DNA from: Molanna angustata
Taxonomy: Eukaryota; Arthropoda; Insecta; Trichoptera; Molannidae
Reading direction: 5' to 3'
NCBI GenBank assembly: GCA_963576475.1
Contig: OY754980.1
Location: forward strand, 25,140,986 to 25,204,985
Length of the DNA: 64,000 nucleotides
Shown: positions 1 through 11,849 of the stretch, one piece after another
Position numbering within the stretch: position 1 is the stretch's first letter
How the letters are laid out: each line of letters begins with the position of its first letter
Program-made: the position numbers and the translations under genes
Notes under the pieces: generated by a model
Seen by the model: the letters and a program-made list of their open reading frames with translations, nothing else
Database searches by the model: none
What the model was told of the DNA's origin: nothing

Positions 1-59
1 ATTATAATTCTATGATTAGAAGGTAGTTTACTGTGCACATTTGTGTACATCCGCCTTGA

Positions 60-240
60 AGAAAGATGTTAATAGTAGAATCGAGGTGGTTTGGTCCACT
101 TAGAAAGAACGAATGAAGATCACCTGACGAAGAAAACATACAAAACTGACAAGAATGGAACATGAGGTCGAGGTAGTCCAATAAAAGGATGGCACGACCA
201 TGTGAAAGACATTTTGAAATAGGGAAATGTGAGAAGAAAT
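60..240 (+). pseudogene. LINE ORF2 C-terminal tail fragment
   Basis: A conceptual read gives RGGLVHLERTNEDHLTKKTY and then a Gly/Arg-rich stretch. This resembles the C-terminal 'RWxGHVxRMxDxRLTKKVY..GRGRP' tail of RTE-like non-LTR retrotransposons. Stops and frame changes are present, so it is a dead 5'-truncated fragment. Related tails occur at 12.1 kb and 32.0 kb. Confidence 0.5.
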
Positions 241-265
241 AGTAGATTACACTTGTAATAACTGA

Positions 266-1283
266 CTAGTTGCATGTAACACATGAGATCCAACTGTCGA
301 TAGCGATAGTATGTATAGTTGAAGAATATGTACCAAACTATAAACCCATAAATACAAATTATTGAATATTTTCAGATATTTTGTTTTCTATACAACATAT
401 ATTATGTAGGTATGTATGTCAAGATAGGATAGTATGGAGGAAGTTCCTTTTTTCCTACCCAGAATATGAAAATAGCATGATGGTATGTATGTTTGGAGAT
501 GAAGTATCAAACTATTAAGTCTTCTTACATATTGTGTATAGGCGACTGCCATACAAAATGTATGAAGCGATGTCGTCACTAAATTCAATTTTTAAAAAAA
601 TTGTTAAAAAAAATTGAGATCTTCTACTACAATGTTAATATTTTTTATAGAAAATTAAATTATCTAGTTGGGGTGTTTCGGCTTTTTTCGATAATTGTAT
701 AAGTTTTGTAAATATAGGCAGTTAAACTCATAAATTTATCATAAAAAAAATATTATTCTTAATAAAAAATGTTTGAGAAACCTTGGAATTTTTTTGAATA
801 AACTAATTTGAGATTTTGTATTTGTCTATATTTGTACCAATTTTCAGCGTTCTAGCTTTTATGGTTTCTGAGATATATGGAAAAATAAAGTAAAAATTCA
901 AAAGTTGATAACCCCTGACTCAAACAAAAATTCGAAATTCTGAGTATAAAAGTTTTGTAAGCCTATAACTGTTTATATATTCTGAAATTTTGGGCTCTGT
1001 AAATTGAGCGGATCAAAAGTTATAAGGGGGGGACACACACACAGACACACGAAATGTTCTACTCCGAATTCTGAGTAAATCCGTATATGGAATATATACA
1101 TTTATGAAAAGAAATGTATGGAACATATATGCTGCGAAGCCTCTAAGTTGGTGTTTTTTGACTTCAAAGTTGGAAAAGCCGTGAATAAAGTAGACCTCTC
1201 CATACAATTCTCGCGTATTCTGGCTTGATACATTGTCGATATGTTAAGAGAACAAAGTTCTCCTGAACAAATCGACAGTTGGA
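266..1283 (-). mobile_element. Helitron-like non-autonomous element, copy 1 (subfamily 1)
   Basis: Read on the - strand, the element starts TCCAACTGTCGAT and ends CATGCAACTAG followed by a host T. The 13-bp start recurs inverted just inside the CTAG end, giving an asymmetric inverted repeat. A small CATGT/ACATG hairpin lies between that repeat and the terminus. No transposase or helicase ORF is present, and the short ORFs here are chance. A CA-rich tract sits at about 1029-1050. It is very similar along its length to the copy at 41.2 kb, which suggests recent spread. Confidence 0.7.
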
Positions 1284-2160
1284 TTATTTCTCTGCTCAAT
1301 CAATCAAGTTTGCAGCAATAATTCTTTATTGTATTATAAATACTTTCATATTCCACGCTTATCGTTGAATTGTCTCGTTATCAGGAAATAATGTAACAAT
1401 TTGCTTCTATTGTGCTAATGTCTTATATATATTGATCTATTTATATTAATTTATATTCATTCGTTCACTATGTTAAATGCTAATAACTACAATATAAACA
1501 TACACAAATTATATTGACTTCTATTTAGTTATCGTGATTACACATTCACACTGTTGTTTACACAGAGAAAAATAATATGTTTTTGTGAAGATATTATATT
1601 AAATATTTACGCAGTTTATTAAAAAATCTCGTGGATGGTTTTTAAACAAAACACAATGTTGAAAAACCGGACAACCATTTCGCTTGGTAATCGATCTGTA
1701 GCTATATAACAATATGATTTTTTTTCTTTATATTACAATGGAATTATACTAAGGAGGTATACTTTCGAGTCATAGTCAAGGAAATAATGATTTATTTTGA
1801 TATCCAATACATTGATACATATTATCAGCTTAAATTTAAACGTACCGTCTCTATCAAAATATGCATAATATGTTGCAAATGCACACAAGCATTTGACAAC
1901 CTTGGTTGTATTTGTATATAATTATATGTTTAGGTACAACGAACCATATTGTAATATAATATATGTATGTATTATGCATATTGTGTCTGTCGCCACTATG
2001 TGAATTCTTATACAATATCCAAGGCGAGGCGTTTCGACTAACATTGCATAATTATGTTTTTCCGTCGAAGAAGCCCTGTGCTGTACGGGTAACCTAATGC
2101 CACATTCACAATGTTTATTTTTCATGAATAATTCTGGTTAAAATAAAATATATGGAAATA
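1284..2160. other. AT-rich intergenic stretch without recognisable gene
   Basis: Only short chance ORFs are present. I see no splice-bounded exon, RNA gene or repeat that I recognise. Confidence 0.5.
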
Positions 2161-2164
2161 TCTT

Positions 2165-2290
2165 TATTCTTCATGGTTTCAATCTTAGGATTGGTTTGCA
2201 TCAAGCACTCCATCTCCACATATCTGTGTTGTCCGCCAGCCTTTTCATCTCTTGGTGGCTGCTACATCAGCCACCAACAAAAAAGAAGAA
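2165..2290 (-). pseudogene. LINE ORF2 C-terminal tail fragment
   Basis: The - strand reads CSSHQEMKRLADNTDMWRW, the same tail as at 19.5 kb (SSYQEMKRLTDNREC). That is the C-terminal end of RTE-like LINE ORF2. It is truncated and has stops on both sides. Confidence 0.55.
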
Positions 2291-3204
2291 AAATACAGTT
2301 ATAACAGTCAACAACAATGAATAATTTGTTAAACATTAGTGGTGCAAGAAAACCAAATTGGTGCTGTGATAGGGTTGTATTGACTATTGGTATCTGTAAG
2401 TTGAGAATGTCTGAGGTTCGTGACATTTAAACTAATTGAGGTAATAGTGCTTTTGAATTTGCAGTATGAAACTGGAAAAAAAAACTTTGTTTTTTTTTTT
2501 TATTTCGACTCACCTGAAGAAGAAGATGTCGATTCTTGAAACTCGTTGTGAATTAACAAGCACTATATAGATGAAACCAAATAACCTTCCCTTCAAAACA
2601 CGAGTAGGTATATCTCTTTTTGAAGGAAGTCATATTATAAAGTGTTTTAATTTCTTTTTTGCTATGTATTTTTTTTTATGTAAAATATGTCTTTTTGTAA
2701 TAAATAAAATAAAAAATAAATAAAAATATTGTATATTTTTTTTTTTTAATTAGTGATTCCTGTGATGTGATATGTGTGAGTCCACCCTTACCATAAGGTT
2801 GTTTGCCAAAGATGGTGTTAGAGCTATTTGGCGCCGCCGACGCCGGCAAAGACAGGCAGGCACCTTATGGCTTCTGTGTTGTATCTTGCTTGAATAATTG
2901 AATGTCATTCCTTTGTTGTAAACCAATTGCAAAATAATATAATGGAATTGATTATGTACTTTATTTAATCACACACGACATACACCACCACACCATTGAC
3001 ATACATTTTCTTAATGCAAGCTACACAGTTATTATCGATATTATTACTATTGTACAACGATTGTGTTACAACGATTTAATAAAAATTCTGCCAATTTTTG
3101 CATTTTCCGTTTACGTTAAAGTTTTTTTTTTCTAAAGTCGCGGTTCTCAGAATGGTGGTTGCTAACATTAGTTAATTAAGTATTAAGACTTTCTATATTT
3201 AAAA
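2291..3204. other. AT-rich intergenic stretch
   Basis: No coding exon is recognised. A GC-richer patch at about 2830-2870 (- strand CRRRRRQ) might be another decayed LINE tail, but it is too short to assign. Confidence 0.35.
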
Positions 3205-3530
3205 AAAAAACAAGAAGTTTCGTGATAATTATAAGTAGGTACTATACCGTGCAAAAATCAAGAAATTTGGTGGTAACTACAGGTGGGATTACCGTGCAAA
3301 AATCAAGAAATTTAATGATAACTATAGGTATGTACTACCGTGCATAAATCAAGAAATTTTATAACTTTGAATAAGTAGGTACTACCGTGCAAATATAAAA
3401 AAAAAATATGATAACTATAGGTAGGTACAATCGTGCAAAAATCAAAATATTTGGTGATAACTATAGGTATGTACTATATACCGTGGAAAAATCTAGATAT
3501 TTTGGTAATTACCATTGGTAGGTAATTATC
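3205..3530 (+). repeat. Tandem repeat, about 44-50 bp period, six units
   Basis: The core ACCGTGCAAAAATCAAGAAA and its variants recur at about 3246, 3291, 3337, 3383, 3430 and 3480. They are separated by '..ataactataggtaggta..'. The units differ by substitutions and small indels, so the array is old. Confidence 0.75.
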
Positions 3531-3661
3531 AAATTTCAAAAACGGTAACGACTCGAGTATAACGTAATGATTTTTTATCATTATTCATAATAAATATTTA
3601 ATATTTGCAATATCATGTGTATATAAATGCCTATACTGTGTATATTACGTCTCGAGCAAAT

Positions 3662-3847
3662 AACATGTTAAATATTAATTTAACACGCATCCAATAACAA
3701 GCTGCCACATTCTGGAAACTTCGATATTATTCGTCTCATCACAGATCCAGACTGAAAATACAATTATAAACTGTGTCTCCACCGGCAATAGAACCCGAGA
3801 CCCTTGAATTATCAGTCAGATCCCTAACCAACTGAGCCACAATGGCC
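3662..3847 (-). mobile_element. tRNA-derived SINE family B, copy 1
   Basis: The - strand begins GGCCATTGTGGCTCAGTTGG (A-box-like) and continues through a B-box-like 'GGGTTCTATTGCCGG'. The body shared with 22.97 kb and 60.45 kb follows: 'TTTTCAGTCTGGATCTGTGA' and then 'TGCGTGTTAAAT'. The tRNA part is diverged and the shared non-tRNA body shows it is a SINE, not a working tRNA gene. Confidence 0.75.
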
Positions 3848-4439
3848 TTTTTTATAGTTTGTTACGGTTTGAACTTAAAAAAGATCATTTCACTGTCTTT
3901 ACCTAATAACAGTTGGAACTACCCAAAATATTCATTTTATTTTAAATATTTTTATATAAATAAACTACCTAATTTAGATATTTGTGATGTCTTTTGGTAA
4001 TTACTGTATTTTTACTTAGCAGGGCAGTAGAATTTTATTCGATGCCGATTGATCAGTGGACGCACTAGTATAAATTCCTATTCAAAGAATACTAAAATCC
4101 GTTTGATGCATTGCGTCCGATCCGTCCGGTGCGCCTGCATATGTGGACGCTAGCCTTTGTCTCTTAAAAATAATTTGTATTCTTTTCAAATTATGATATG
4201 TCTTTTCGATATACTGATTCCATTCCACTCGCTTAACTGGTTTCCGTATTCTGCTTTTCAAGTTCAATCAGCAACACTACTTTTTAAATATAAATTCATG
4301 ACATGGTTCAGTTTTGATGTTTATTTTCTTCAATCGTGAATAACTAATAGTGTTTCTTGTCATTTACAAGTATAACACTCTCCTTATGGCTGGTGTAGTT
4401 TTATCTCTTCTTGTATGGTGATTTATTATCTGGCCTGCA

Positions 4440-4712
4440 TTACATCGTCGCCTCAGTTTGACGACCCTCATATGGAAATTGCTCTCGAGGACCGAAGACT
4501 CTCCTCCACTCGTCTTGTTTACTTGAAACCTTCCACTTATAACCCCCTAACGCGTCAATTACATCCTCCCTACAATCTCTGCTGTCTACTCTGTTTCCTT
4601 TTATACAACATGTGTGTTTTATAATGACACTTGTTGGCACATTCTTCGTATACGTAAATCTTGTCTTTTTAATAGTTTTTACTTCGATAGGTATGTTTTT
4701 TTTTCCTGACAA
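4440..4712 (-). pseudogene. Possible LINE C-terminal tail remnant
   Basis: The - strand reading frame contains CREDVIDALGGYKWKVSSK followed by QDEWRRVFGP. This matches the pattern of the LINE tail 'W..DV..LG...W...AQDReeWR'. There is no upstream RT. Confidence is low because the match is short. Confidence 0.35.
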
Positions 4713-4949
4713 AATGAATCTTTATAATCAAACCATGTACAGTTACATCCTTGTTTTGTTTACAAACATAATTTATTATACTGTATCTGTTATTTATAAA
4801 AATGTTTTTAATCATGGGTGACAATCAGTTCAATTAAACCAAACTCAACCTCATTCTTATGCGTTCATAATAAAATTGAGGATAGGTATTTATTTATTCA
4901 ATACAAGTAAATTAACAGACATTCAAATTACAAAAACCTGTATCTTTTC

Positions 4950-5130
4950 ATTTATTCATTCATATCAACAAGGCATATACCACAATGTGAGGTAACCAGC
5001 GACAAGTGTTGCATACCTTATAAAAGTAAACACGACACATGCGTATACCCCACACATGTATTTTAGATTATCCGACTCTTACGGGACACCTGAAAACAAT
5101 AATAGAAAACAGTGGAAGGACTATTCAAAG
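4950..5130 (+). repeat. Dispersed repeat (family G), copy 1
   Basis: It shares 'GGCATAT.CCACAATGTG', 'GGTAACCAGCGA', 'CCTTATAAAAG' and 'CTCTTACGGGACAC' with 8090-8370 in the same order. No ORF or terminal repeats are seen. Confidence 0.65.
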
Positions 5131-5884
5131 CCGATGCGTCACTGCTCAAAAAATGTATTTTCTTATAATATCTATTTCCTTCTCTATTCACCAACTTAAC
5201 TTTAGAACTGTAATATTATCAACATACTATTTGTACATCGTTTTATTTTAAAATAACAACCCATTTTTCTTTATATCAAAAAACGTGAAATCAAGACTCT
5301 TCATAAAAATATATAAATACCTACTACATTTCCTATAGGTAAATATTATAGGGTTTTTGCGCAAATTGGAGATTGTGGTATGGGTTTTTCCAGCAGTTAC
5401 AATTATCTACAAATTTTGACTAAACTCTTCCCGATAGACATACTTGTAAAATTGGAGAAGAGAAAAAAGAGAGCAAGAAAAATATATTTGCTTCCTTTTT
5501 GCTTTTCGTATTCACTTTCGTCAATTTTTTTATGGCTATTGTGTTCAACCGTTACTATTACACCTAAGAACGAACGAATATGAAATGCGTTATCTCCATA
5601 AAGCATTCGTCTTTGTTTAACGACATTATTATTGTCGTGAATCGTTCATCAATTTTATTATTTTGGCTAATGACATAGTATCATATGAGTACTTTATGCC
5701 TCTGATATTGGAAAGATCAAGTATATTATTATTTATTACTTGGTAGTATAACGACTTAATGACTAAATAATATGATACATGGGAGAATAACGACATATAA
5801 TATACTTTAGCGGCATTGATTCATGGTATTTTGTAGTATTAAACTATTGTAATTAGCTTTATACGAAATAATAAATTATGATAA

Positions 5885-6450
5885 TCAAATTTCATTTTAT
5901 CGTATTAATGCAAATATCTAACTATTATTTTATCGTGTAACGCAAATTTCTAACTTTTATTTTATCGTGTAACGCGAATTTCTAAATTTATATTTTTTCG
6001 TATTAACGCGAATATCCAGCCATCATTTTATCGTGTACCGCGAATTTCTGACTGTCATTTTATCGTGTAACACAAATACCCAACTAATATTTTATCGTAT
6101 TAACGCAAGATGGGTCGATGGCAGAGCGGTTAGCGCGCTGGGCTAGTAATCCAGTGGTCGCGAGTTCGAATCCTGCCTCGACCGATTTCGTTCACCTATA
6201 TCACAAGCATTTATTTGCTTTTTTTGGGTAACGTAGGAATATGTATATGTACTTGTTAAACAAGGACATATTCATTTAAAATAAAAAATATCCAACTATC
6301 ATTTTATCGTGTACCGCGAATTTCTGACTGTCATTTTATCGTGTAACGCAAATATCCAACTAATATTTTATCGTATTAACGCAAATATCCAACTATCATT
6401 TTATCGTGTAACGTAAATCAAATATCCAACTATCATGTTATCGTGTACTG
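5885..6450 (+). repeat. Minisatellite, about 30-bp units, split by a SINE
   Basis: Units of the form TATTTTATCGTGTAACGCAA plus 'atatccaacta' repeat from about 5890 to 6110 and again from about 6290 to 6450. The two blocks share unit variants such as 'gtaccgcgaatttctgactgtc', so one array was split by the SINE insertion. Confidence 0.85.
6111..6287 (+). mobile_element. tRNA-Thr-like SINE family A, copy 1
   Basis: The head TGGGTCGATGGCAGAGCGGT folds like a tRNA. The anticodon loop is CTAGTAA (AGT, Thr-like) and the B box is AGTTCGAATCC. A non-tRNA body 'cacaagcatttatttgct.. ttgttaaacaaggacatattcatt' follows. The same head plus body occurs at 22.5 kb and 52.3 kb on the - strand, so this is a SINE and not a lone tRNA gene. 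Confidence 0.85.
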
Positions 6451-7416
6451 CGAATGAATTTGAGTTACAAACTTGAAACTCATTTGTTTTGCCTTATCCA
6501 ATTTGAGATATTCGAAGTAAATGTTATTTAATCATTGACATATTTTGAATAGTCATTCTAGTTTCCTTATATAAAGTCTGTGTGTTTTGTAGGGTATCTT
6601 ATAAGGAACTGATTATAAGCTTGAGTATTGTTTATTTTGACGTGGTCACCATTATACTTCCTTTGTCCCAAATATTTATGCTTGATTATAATATTACTAA
6701 TTCAGTCCACCGGAAAGGTTTTTCCAATCATTTTACGTTGAAAGTACACACCTGACTCATACATGTACAAATTTAATATGATACAATTTCGAAGTACATT
6801 TTAAATAATTTGTCATCCGTCCTGAGAAAGAAACGGTCGCTTTGAAAATGGTCGTATAGAATAACTCATTTATAAACAAAGTTTATTATAATAAATATGT
6901 AAAACAAAATTATTAACATTATAAGCTGTTTGTTTTTTTATCACTTTTGTTTTCGTCTTTACCCACTTTGGCTGTTTCTATACTTTTTTTCACAAATCGA
7001 CCGTCGTTAAAACCATACATACACCCCATGCCCCCCACAGGGTAGGCAGAGGAATCCGAACGCCACATGTTTCGATCTTCTCGCGCATCCATCGCCTTGT
7101 CAACATTCATGCATCGTCTCATACGTGTTCGTCTGTGCCAAGCTTCTTTCAGGATTTCTTTGTTCACTTGGTCATCCCGTCAGGTAAATGAAATAATTAT
7201 TTGAAAATGTGCGACAAAGTTAATATATTTTGGAAGCTTATATTAGGTATTCAGTTAACCAGTGTAGTGTACATAATGTTGAAATAATTAATGTGACTTA
7301 TCGTCAAATGAATGACGCATGAACATGCGAGTAAAAGCGAAATTGTCGCCAGCCTCCGAGAAACATCTCAATTCCCTTTGTCCTTTTACTTCATATATAT
7401 ACCTACCTATTGTTAC
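6451..7416. other. Intergenic stretch with a possible LINE tail on the - strand near 6940-7170
   Basis: A - strand frame at 6919-7167 reads RTRMRRCMNVDKAMDARED followed by RNMWRS and GMGCMYGFNDGRF. This is like a LINE ORF2 tail ('AEDRdkWR'). The rest is unremarkable AT-rich DNA. Confidence 0.35.
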
Positions 7417-7681
7417 ATATCGTCGGTTGACAAGTAAAACTCACTAAGTGACACTGCAGCTGATTTGAAATAATCAAGTTTTAGTTAGTTTTTCCTGCCG
7501 TAAGAACTTACAAAACAGCAATTAATGATATCTTTCAATAAAATACTACTATTTTGGATTGCTTTATGCACTTAGTGATTTTTTCTTGCAAAGGGTTGTT
7601 AATATTTGGGCATCATAATGTATAAAAGTCGTTCAGTCATAAAAATGTACTTAATGAGTTTTACTTGTCAACCGACGATAT
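7417..7681. mobile_element. MITE with 27-bp terminal inverted repeats
   Basis: The left end ATATCGTCGGTTGACAAGTA (continuing aaactca) is the exact inverse complement of the right end ending at 7681. The element is 265 bp long with no ORF. If the terminus is set at TCGTCGG, the flanks give a TA duplication as in Tc1/mariner. The superfamily is otherwise unproven. Confidence 0.8.
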
Positions 7682-8089
7682 ATTATGTGTTGTTCTGTGT
7701 GATGACGTATATACCTACATACTCAGTCAATCATACATTCGCTCAGGGCTGTTGCCATAGTTACTGGCGCCATACACATTATTATCAATAGGTACTCTTT
7801 GGGGCGAGTTTTCACAGACATAGCTTTAGTTTCACTAAAAACAAAACACATTATTATTGTGTTTCAATGTTATTAAATGTATAATACATTTTTTATTAAG
7901 ATAATTAAAAGTACAATAACATTTACCTACACTCTCGGCCTTTGTGTGTATTCAGTCTGTATTTGTTAAGACAACTTGTTTCCGTTCATCTTCAAAGTGT
8001 ATCAACTTTTTATTAGGTGCGTGTTGAATTAAGATATAGGTATTTACTTACATAAAATATTATGTAAAACTAATATTATGTAAGTATGT

Positions 8090-8370
8090 ATTCATTCATT
8101 CATTCATACCATCACGGCATATCCCACAATGTGGGGTAACCAGCGAAAGGTGTGCGGGTGTGCATTGCCTTATAAAAGGGAGTACAACATATCTGTGTAT
8201 ACCCACACACCAGTCTCGTCTCACCTAAAAAGGCACTATATTTAGAATGGGTGGTGAACCTCATTGCTGAACTATGAGATGTTATAATTGTTGCCTGTTG
8301 TATTTTTGATTACCCGGCTCTTACGGGACACTCGAAAACAATAATAGAAAAGAGTGGAAGCACTGTATGT
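8090..8370 (+). repeat. Dispersed repeat (family G), copy 2
   Basis: It has the same ordered blocks as 4950-5130, plus about 100 extra bases in the middle ('cagtctcgtctcacc.. gagatgttataattgttgcc'). Confidence 0.65.
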
Positions 8371-9020
8371 AGGTATGTATAATTTTTATTATTCATTAAT
8401 TGCCCTTCAACTACTTTTAAATGAATGAAATATTTATTTTTCTGTTGATTACTGTACATAGATACACTGAAAAAAATGTAAATAGTTACAAAAATAACCA
8501 ACTGTTTTGTGCACACAGCTAAATCTGGCTAAATCATACAGCTAAAGTTTTCCTAAAATATCGGTAAGTTTTTTTAGTGCTGTCAAGAAATAGGTATACC
8601 TTTTTAAATGTGAATTAGGTAGCTACCGTGAAATAACTAATATATGTAATATGTACTTTATATTTCGTTACACTATGTTACTTCCGACGAACAGTCTATC
8701 GATTATTCTAGATCTAGATGACAGGATATAAATAAATAATCCATAATATATGCTATATTTTCCCATCTGTGACAGGAAAAAGGTTATCCTATCAATTTTT
8801 CCTACTAATTCAGAGTAAAGTATAATCCTGATAATAATTTCTCCTCCGCCTATTATTATTATTATTATGTAGGTATACCCATTACCCACAGGTACGTGTA
8901 TCAGATTAGGATTATCATAAAATCACAAATCCGAGGAGTTCCAGAAACGTTCTTTGTTATATCGAAAAATAATACAGATATTTTAAACAATTGCGTCGTA
9001 ACATAGGAATATTTTTAAAA
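8371..9020. other. Intergenic stretch
   Basis: No gene is seen. The segment 8500-8570 ('aaccaactgttttgt..cagctaaa..aaaatatcggtaa') recurs at 61665-61755, so it belongs to another unnamed dispersed repeat. Confidence 0.4.
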
Positions 9021-9786
9021 CTAGTTGCATGTAACACATGAGATCCAACTGTCGATAGTGATAGTATGTACAGTTGAAGATTAGGTAAGTACCAAACTAT
9101 AAACCCATAAATACAAATTATTTAATATTTTAAGATATTTGATTTCTATACAACACATGTACCTAGGTATGTATGTCAAGATAGGATAGTATGGAGGTCT
9201 GCCCTTTGATCCTACCCAGAATATGAAAACAGCATGATGGTATGTATGTATGGTTGGAGATAAGTATCAAACTATTAAGTCTTCTTAGATTATTGTGTGT
9301 AGCTATTGCCATACAAATTGTATGAAGCAATGTCGTCACTAAATTCAATTTTTATAAAAATTGTTAAAAAAATTTTGAGATGTGCTAATACAATGTTTGT
9401 ATTTTTTATATAAAATTAAATTATCTAGTTGGGGTGTTTCGGCTTTTTTCGATATTTTTTAAAAAAATGGAAATATAGGCAGTTAAACTCATAAATTTAT
9501 CATAAAAAAAAATTTCTTAATAAAAAACGTTTGAGAAACCCTGGAATTTAAAAAAAAAATTAATTAGAGATTTTGTATTTGTCTATGTTTATACCAATTT
9601 TCAGCGTTCTAGCTTTTATGGTTTTTGAGATATATGGAAAAATAAAGTAAAAATTCAAAAGTTGATAACCCCTGACTGAAACAAAAATTCACAATTCTGA
9701 GTATAAAAGTTTTGTAGGCCTATAACTGTTTATATATTCTGAAAATTTGGGCTCTGTAAATTCAGCGGATCAAAAGTTATAAGGGG

Positions 9787-9843
<57 letters not shown>

Positions 9844-10070
9844 ACACACACACCACACACACACACACAAAACTCACATAAAATGTTCTACTCCGAATTC
9901 TGAGTAAATCCATGTATGGGAACATATATGCTGCGAGGCCTCTAGTTGGTGTTATTAGCATGCAAAAAGTCCACTACACCATACAAAATTTTCCTTCGTA
10001 CACGCATCTTGGCTTAATAATGTCGATTCATTAAGAGAATTGAATTCTCATGAACGAATCGACAGTTGGA
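9021..10070 (-). mobile_element. Helitron-like element, copy 2 (subfamily 2)
   Basis: It has the same termini and order as copy 1: - strand start TCCAACTGTCGAT, inverted copy near the CTAG end, and flanking T. The 5' region differs in a way that keeps its hairpin (GAGAATT/AATTCTC instead of GAGAAC/GTTCTC). The internal CA tract has grown to about 85 bp here. Confidence 0.7.
9787..9870. repeat. (CA)n microsatellite inside Helitron-like copy 2
   Basis: A long AC dinucleotide run with two CCA interruptions lies at the position where the other copies hold short CA/CAGA tracts. The ORF read through it is an artefact. Confidence 0.95.
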
Positions 10071-11039
10071 CAATCTCAACTTATGAATAAATTCACAGAA
10101 GGAATACCGTTCAAAAATGATTTGACCGATTTCGATGTACAAAATTTCGATGTAAAAATTATTTGACCGATTTAGTGTACCTACCTACGTTTTTTGTTTT
10201 GGATTATTTCATAGTTTTTACTATTTTTGTTTTCTAAATCACAACGACAAAATTTAATAGGCCTTAATACCGATGTCATTATTGTATTGTTTATGGCTTA
10301 ACGCTGTTTTTTGTCCAAACTTCCCCCTTCTCAAGATATTTGGCGACAACTATAACGTATCTATTATTTTTATAAATCATTGGTTATTGTTTCCTTTTAT
10401 ACATCATTGCAGCTATCTATTTGTGACCGAGATTCCTCGTATGGCCTGGTTCAATTTATTTATAGTAAAAACAATATTGGTCGAGCGTTCGGTGCAATAT
10501 TGATAAGGTAAACTCGTTAAACTTTTATTGCTTTCGATTACGATATCCTCGTGCAAGTAGTATCTACCCTACATACATACATAGGTAGCGTGCGGTAGGT
10601 AGATTACTAATGTCGTGTCCAATTTTAACTATTTTTATGGCCGCTTGTTTCGTCAAAACGAACCAAATCTTATTTATTTATTTGTTGAATATTTGTGTGC
10701 AACAAAGAACACATATGCGGGTTCATGGAACCTAGCCAAGAAACCAAGCAACGCCTTTAGTAAATTTGTTACAGCAGTATAATATGGTACTGATAAGATA
10801 CAACAAGAAAAGATTAAGGGAATTGACGTGCTTAAATAAAATTAAATCACTGTACATTGTAAAATAAATATATGAATATCAAAAGATATTCGCACGTTTT
10901 CTATTTTACTCCTTTGTTTTTTTACCGTTTGAAATTTTGTTTTAACTTATTTTGAGTTACATAGATAAAAGATATGGTAAAAAATAAATTAAAACACCGT
11001 CTAGTATTTACTTTTGCGAATATTATTGACAATGAATAT
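10071..11039. other. Intergenic stretch with a MITE-E end
   Basis: 10308-10355 ('ttgtccaaacttccccc..ctcaagatatttggcgacaac') matches one end of the MITE family at 22.4 kb and 47.55 kb. I see no exon. Confidence 0.4.
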
Positions 11040-11330
11040 TTGATGTTGCTTTTTTCTTTTTTGATGGCGCTACAGCCCAAATCGTGCCTCGGTCTCCTTC
11101 AACGTCTGCTTCCAACTGTTTCTTTCCTCCGCTGCCGCTCTCCAGCATATCTCCTTGTGTCGTCCTCCCATCGCAATCTAGGTCTTCCAATCTTTCCCCC
11201 CCTACCGGGTGTCCAACCATGTTTTTTTTTTGTAGTCGCGTGTTTGGCATCCTTTATACATGGCCAGCCCATCTCAACCTGAGTAGTATAATGTGGATTG
11301 AAACGTTGCACTTTTCCACCATATAAATTG
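11040..11330 (-). pseudogene. RTE-like LINE ORF2 C-terminal tail
   Basis: The - strand frames give GGKIGRPRLRWEDDTRRYAG and a following Trp/Arg-rich segment. This is the standard 'GRPrlRWeDDirr..AG' C-terminus of RTE-like LINE ORF2. At least one frameshift splits it, and no RT domain remains. Confidence 0.6.
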
Positions 11331-11849
11331 TGTAGTAATGCACAACACCACTGCCAGCAATTATTGTACATGTAATTGTGGACATGGCAGAAGACGCATG
11401 AAAGTAAAATTAACGCTGTGAAAATGAGGTCCCTAAGACGAATGTGTATGTATGTATATTTTATTTAGGTGTATGTATACTGTGTATGTATGTGTATTTT
11501 ATTTAGATGTAAAAAATAAATGTATTTTCTTATGATGTACTTTTAAATTATGTTGTTTTCTTTGTTTTGTATTTTGTGTTTATATTTATGATGTGTAAAT
11601 TATATTGCTGTATATATTCAAATTGACGATACTGTAATATACCTAACAGCAGCCCCAGAACAGGTAATACCTAGTGGGGCGTTGTTGATCAATTTATATA
11701 TATGCATGTATTGTGAGAAAGAAAGAATAAATAAACCAATAAGCATATTAACAAGTTGAAAAAATAAAAAGTTTTCTCAGTATGAAATATATAAAAACAA
11801 CAACAAAAACAAGAAAATATTCAAAAATACAAAGAAAGCACACAATATC
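11331..11849. other. AT-rich stretch with LINE-type 3' end motif
   Basis: 11650-11690 ('gccccagaacaggtaatacctagtggggc') resembles the hairpin-like segments at 17.58 kb and 47.40 kb ('ccacctcgg.acagg..tagtgaggtgg'). These are probably 3' ends of one LINE family. Confidence 0.4.

Noticed and set aside
1013..1299. Two overlapping 64-65 aa - strand ORFs, also seen near 42 kb
   Set aside because: They lie inside Helitron-like copies, run through the CA tract and show no protein family features.
6111..6183. Functional tRNA-Thr(AGT) gene
   Set aside because: The tRNA-like part is always joined to the same non-tRNA body in three places, which is the pattern of a SINE.
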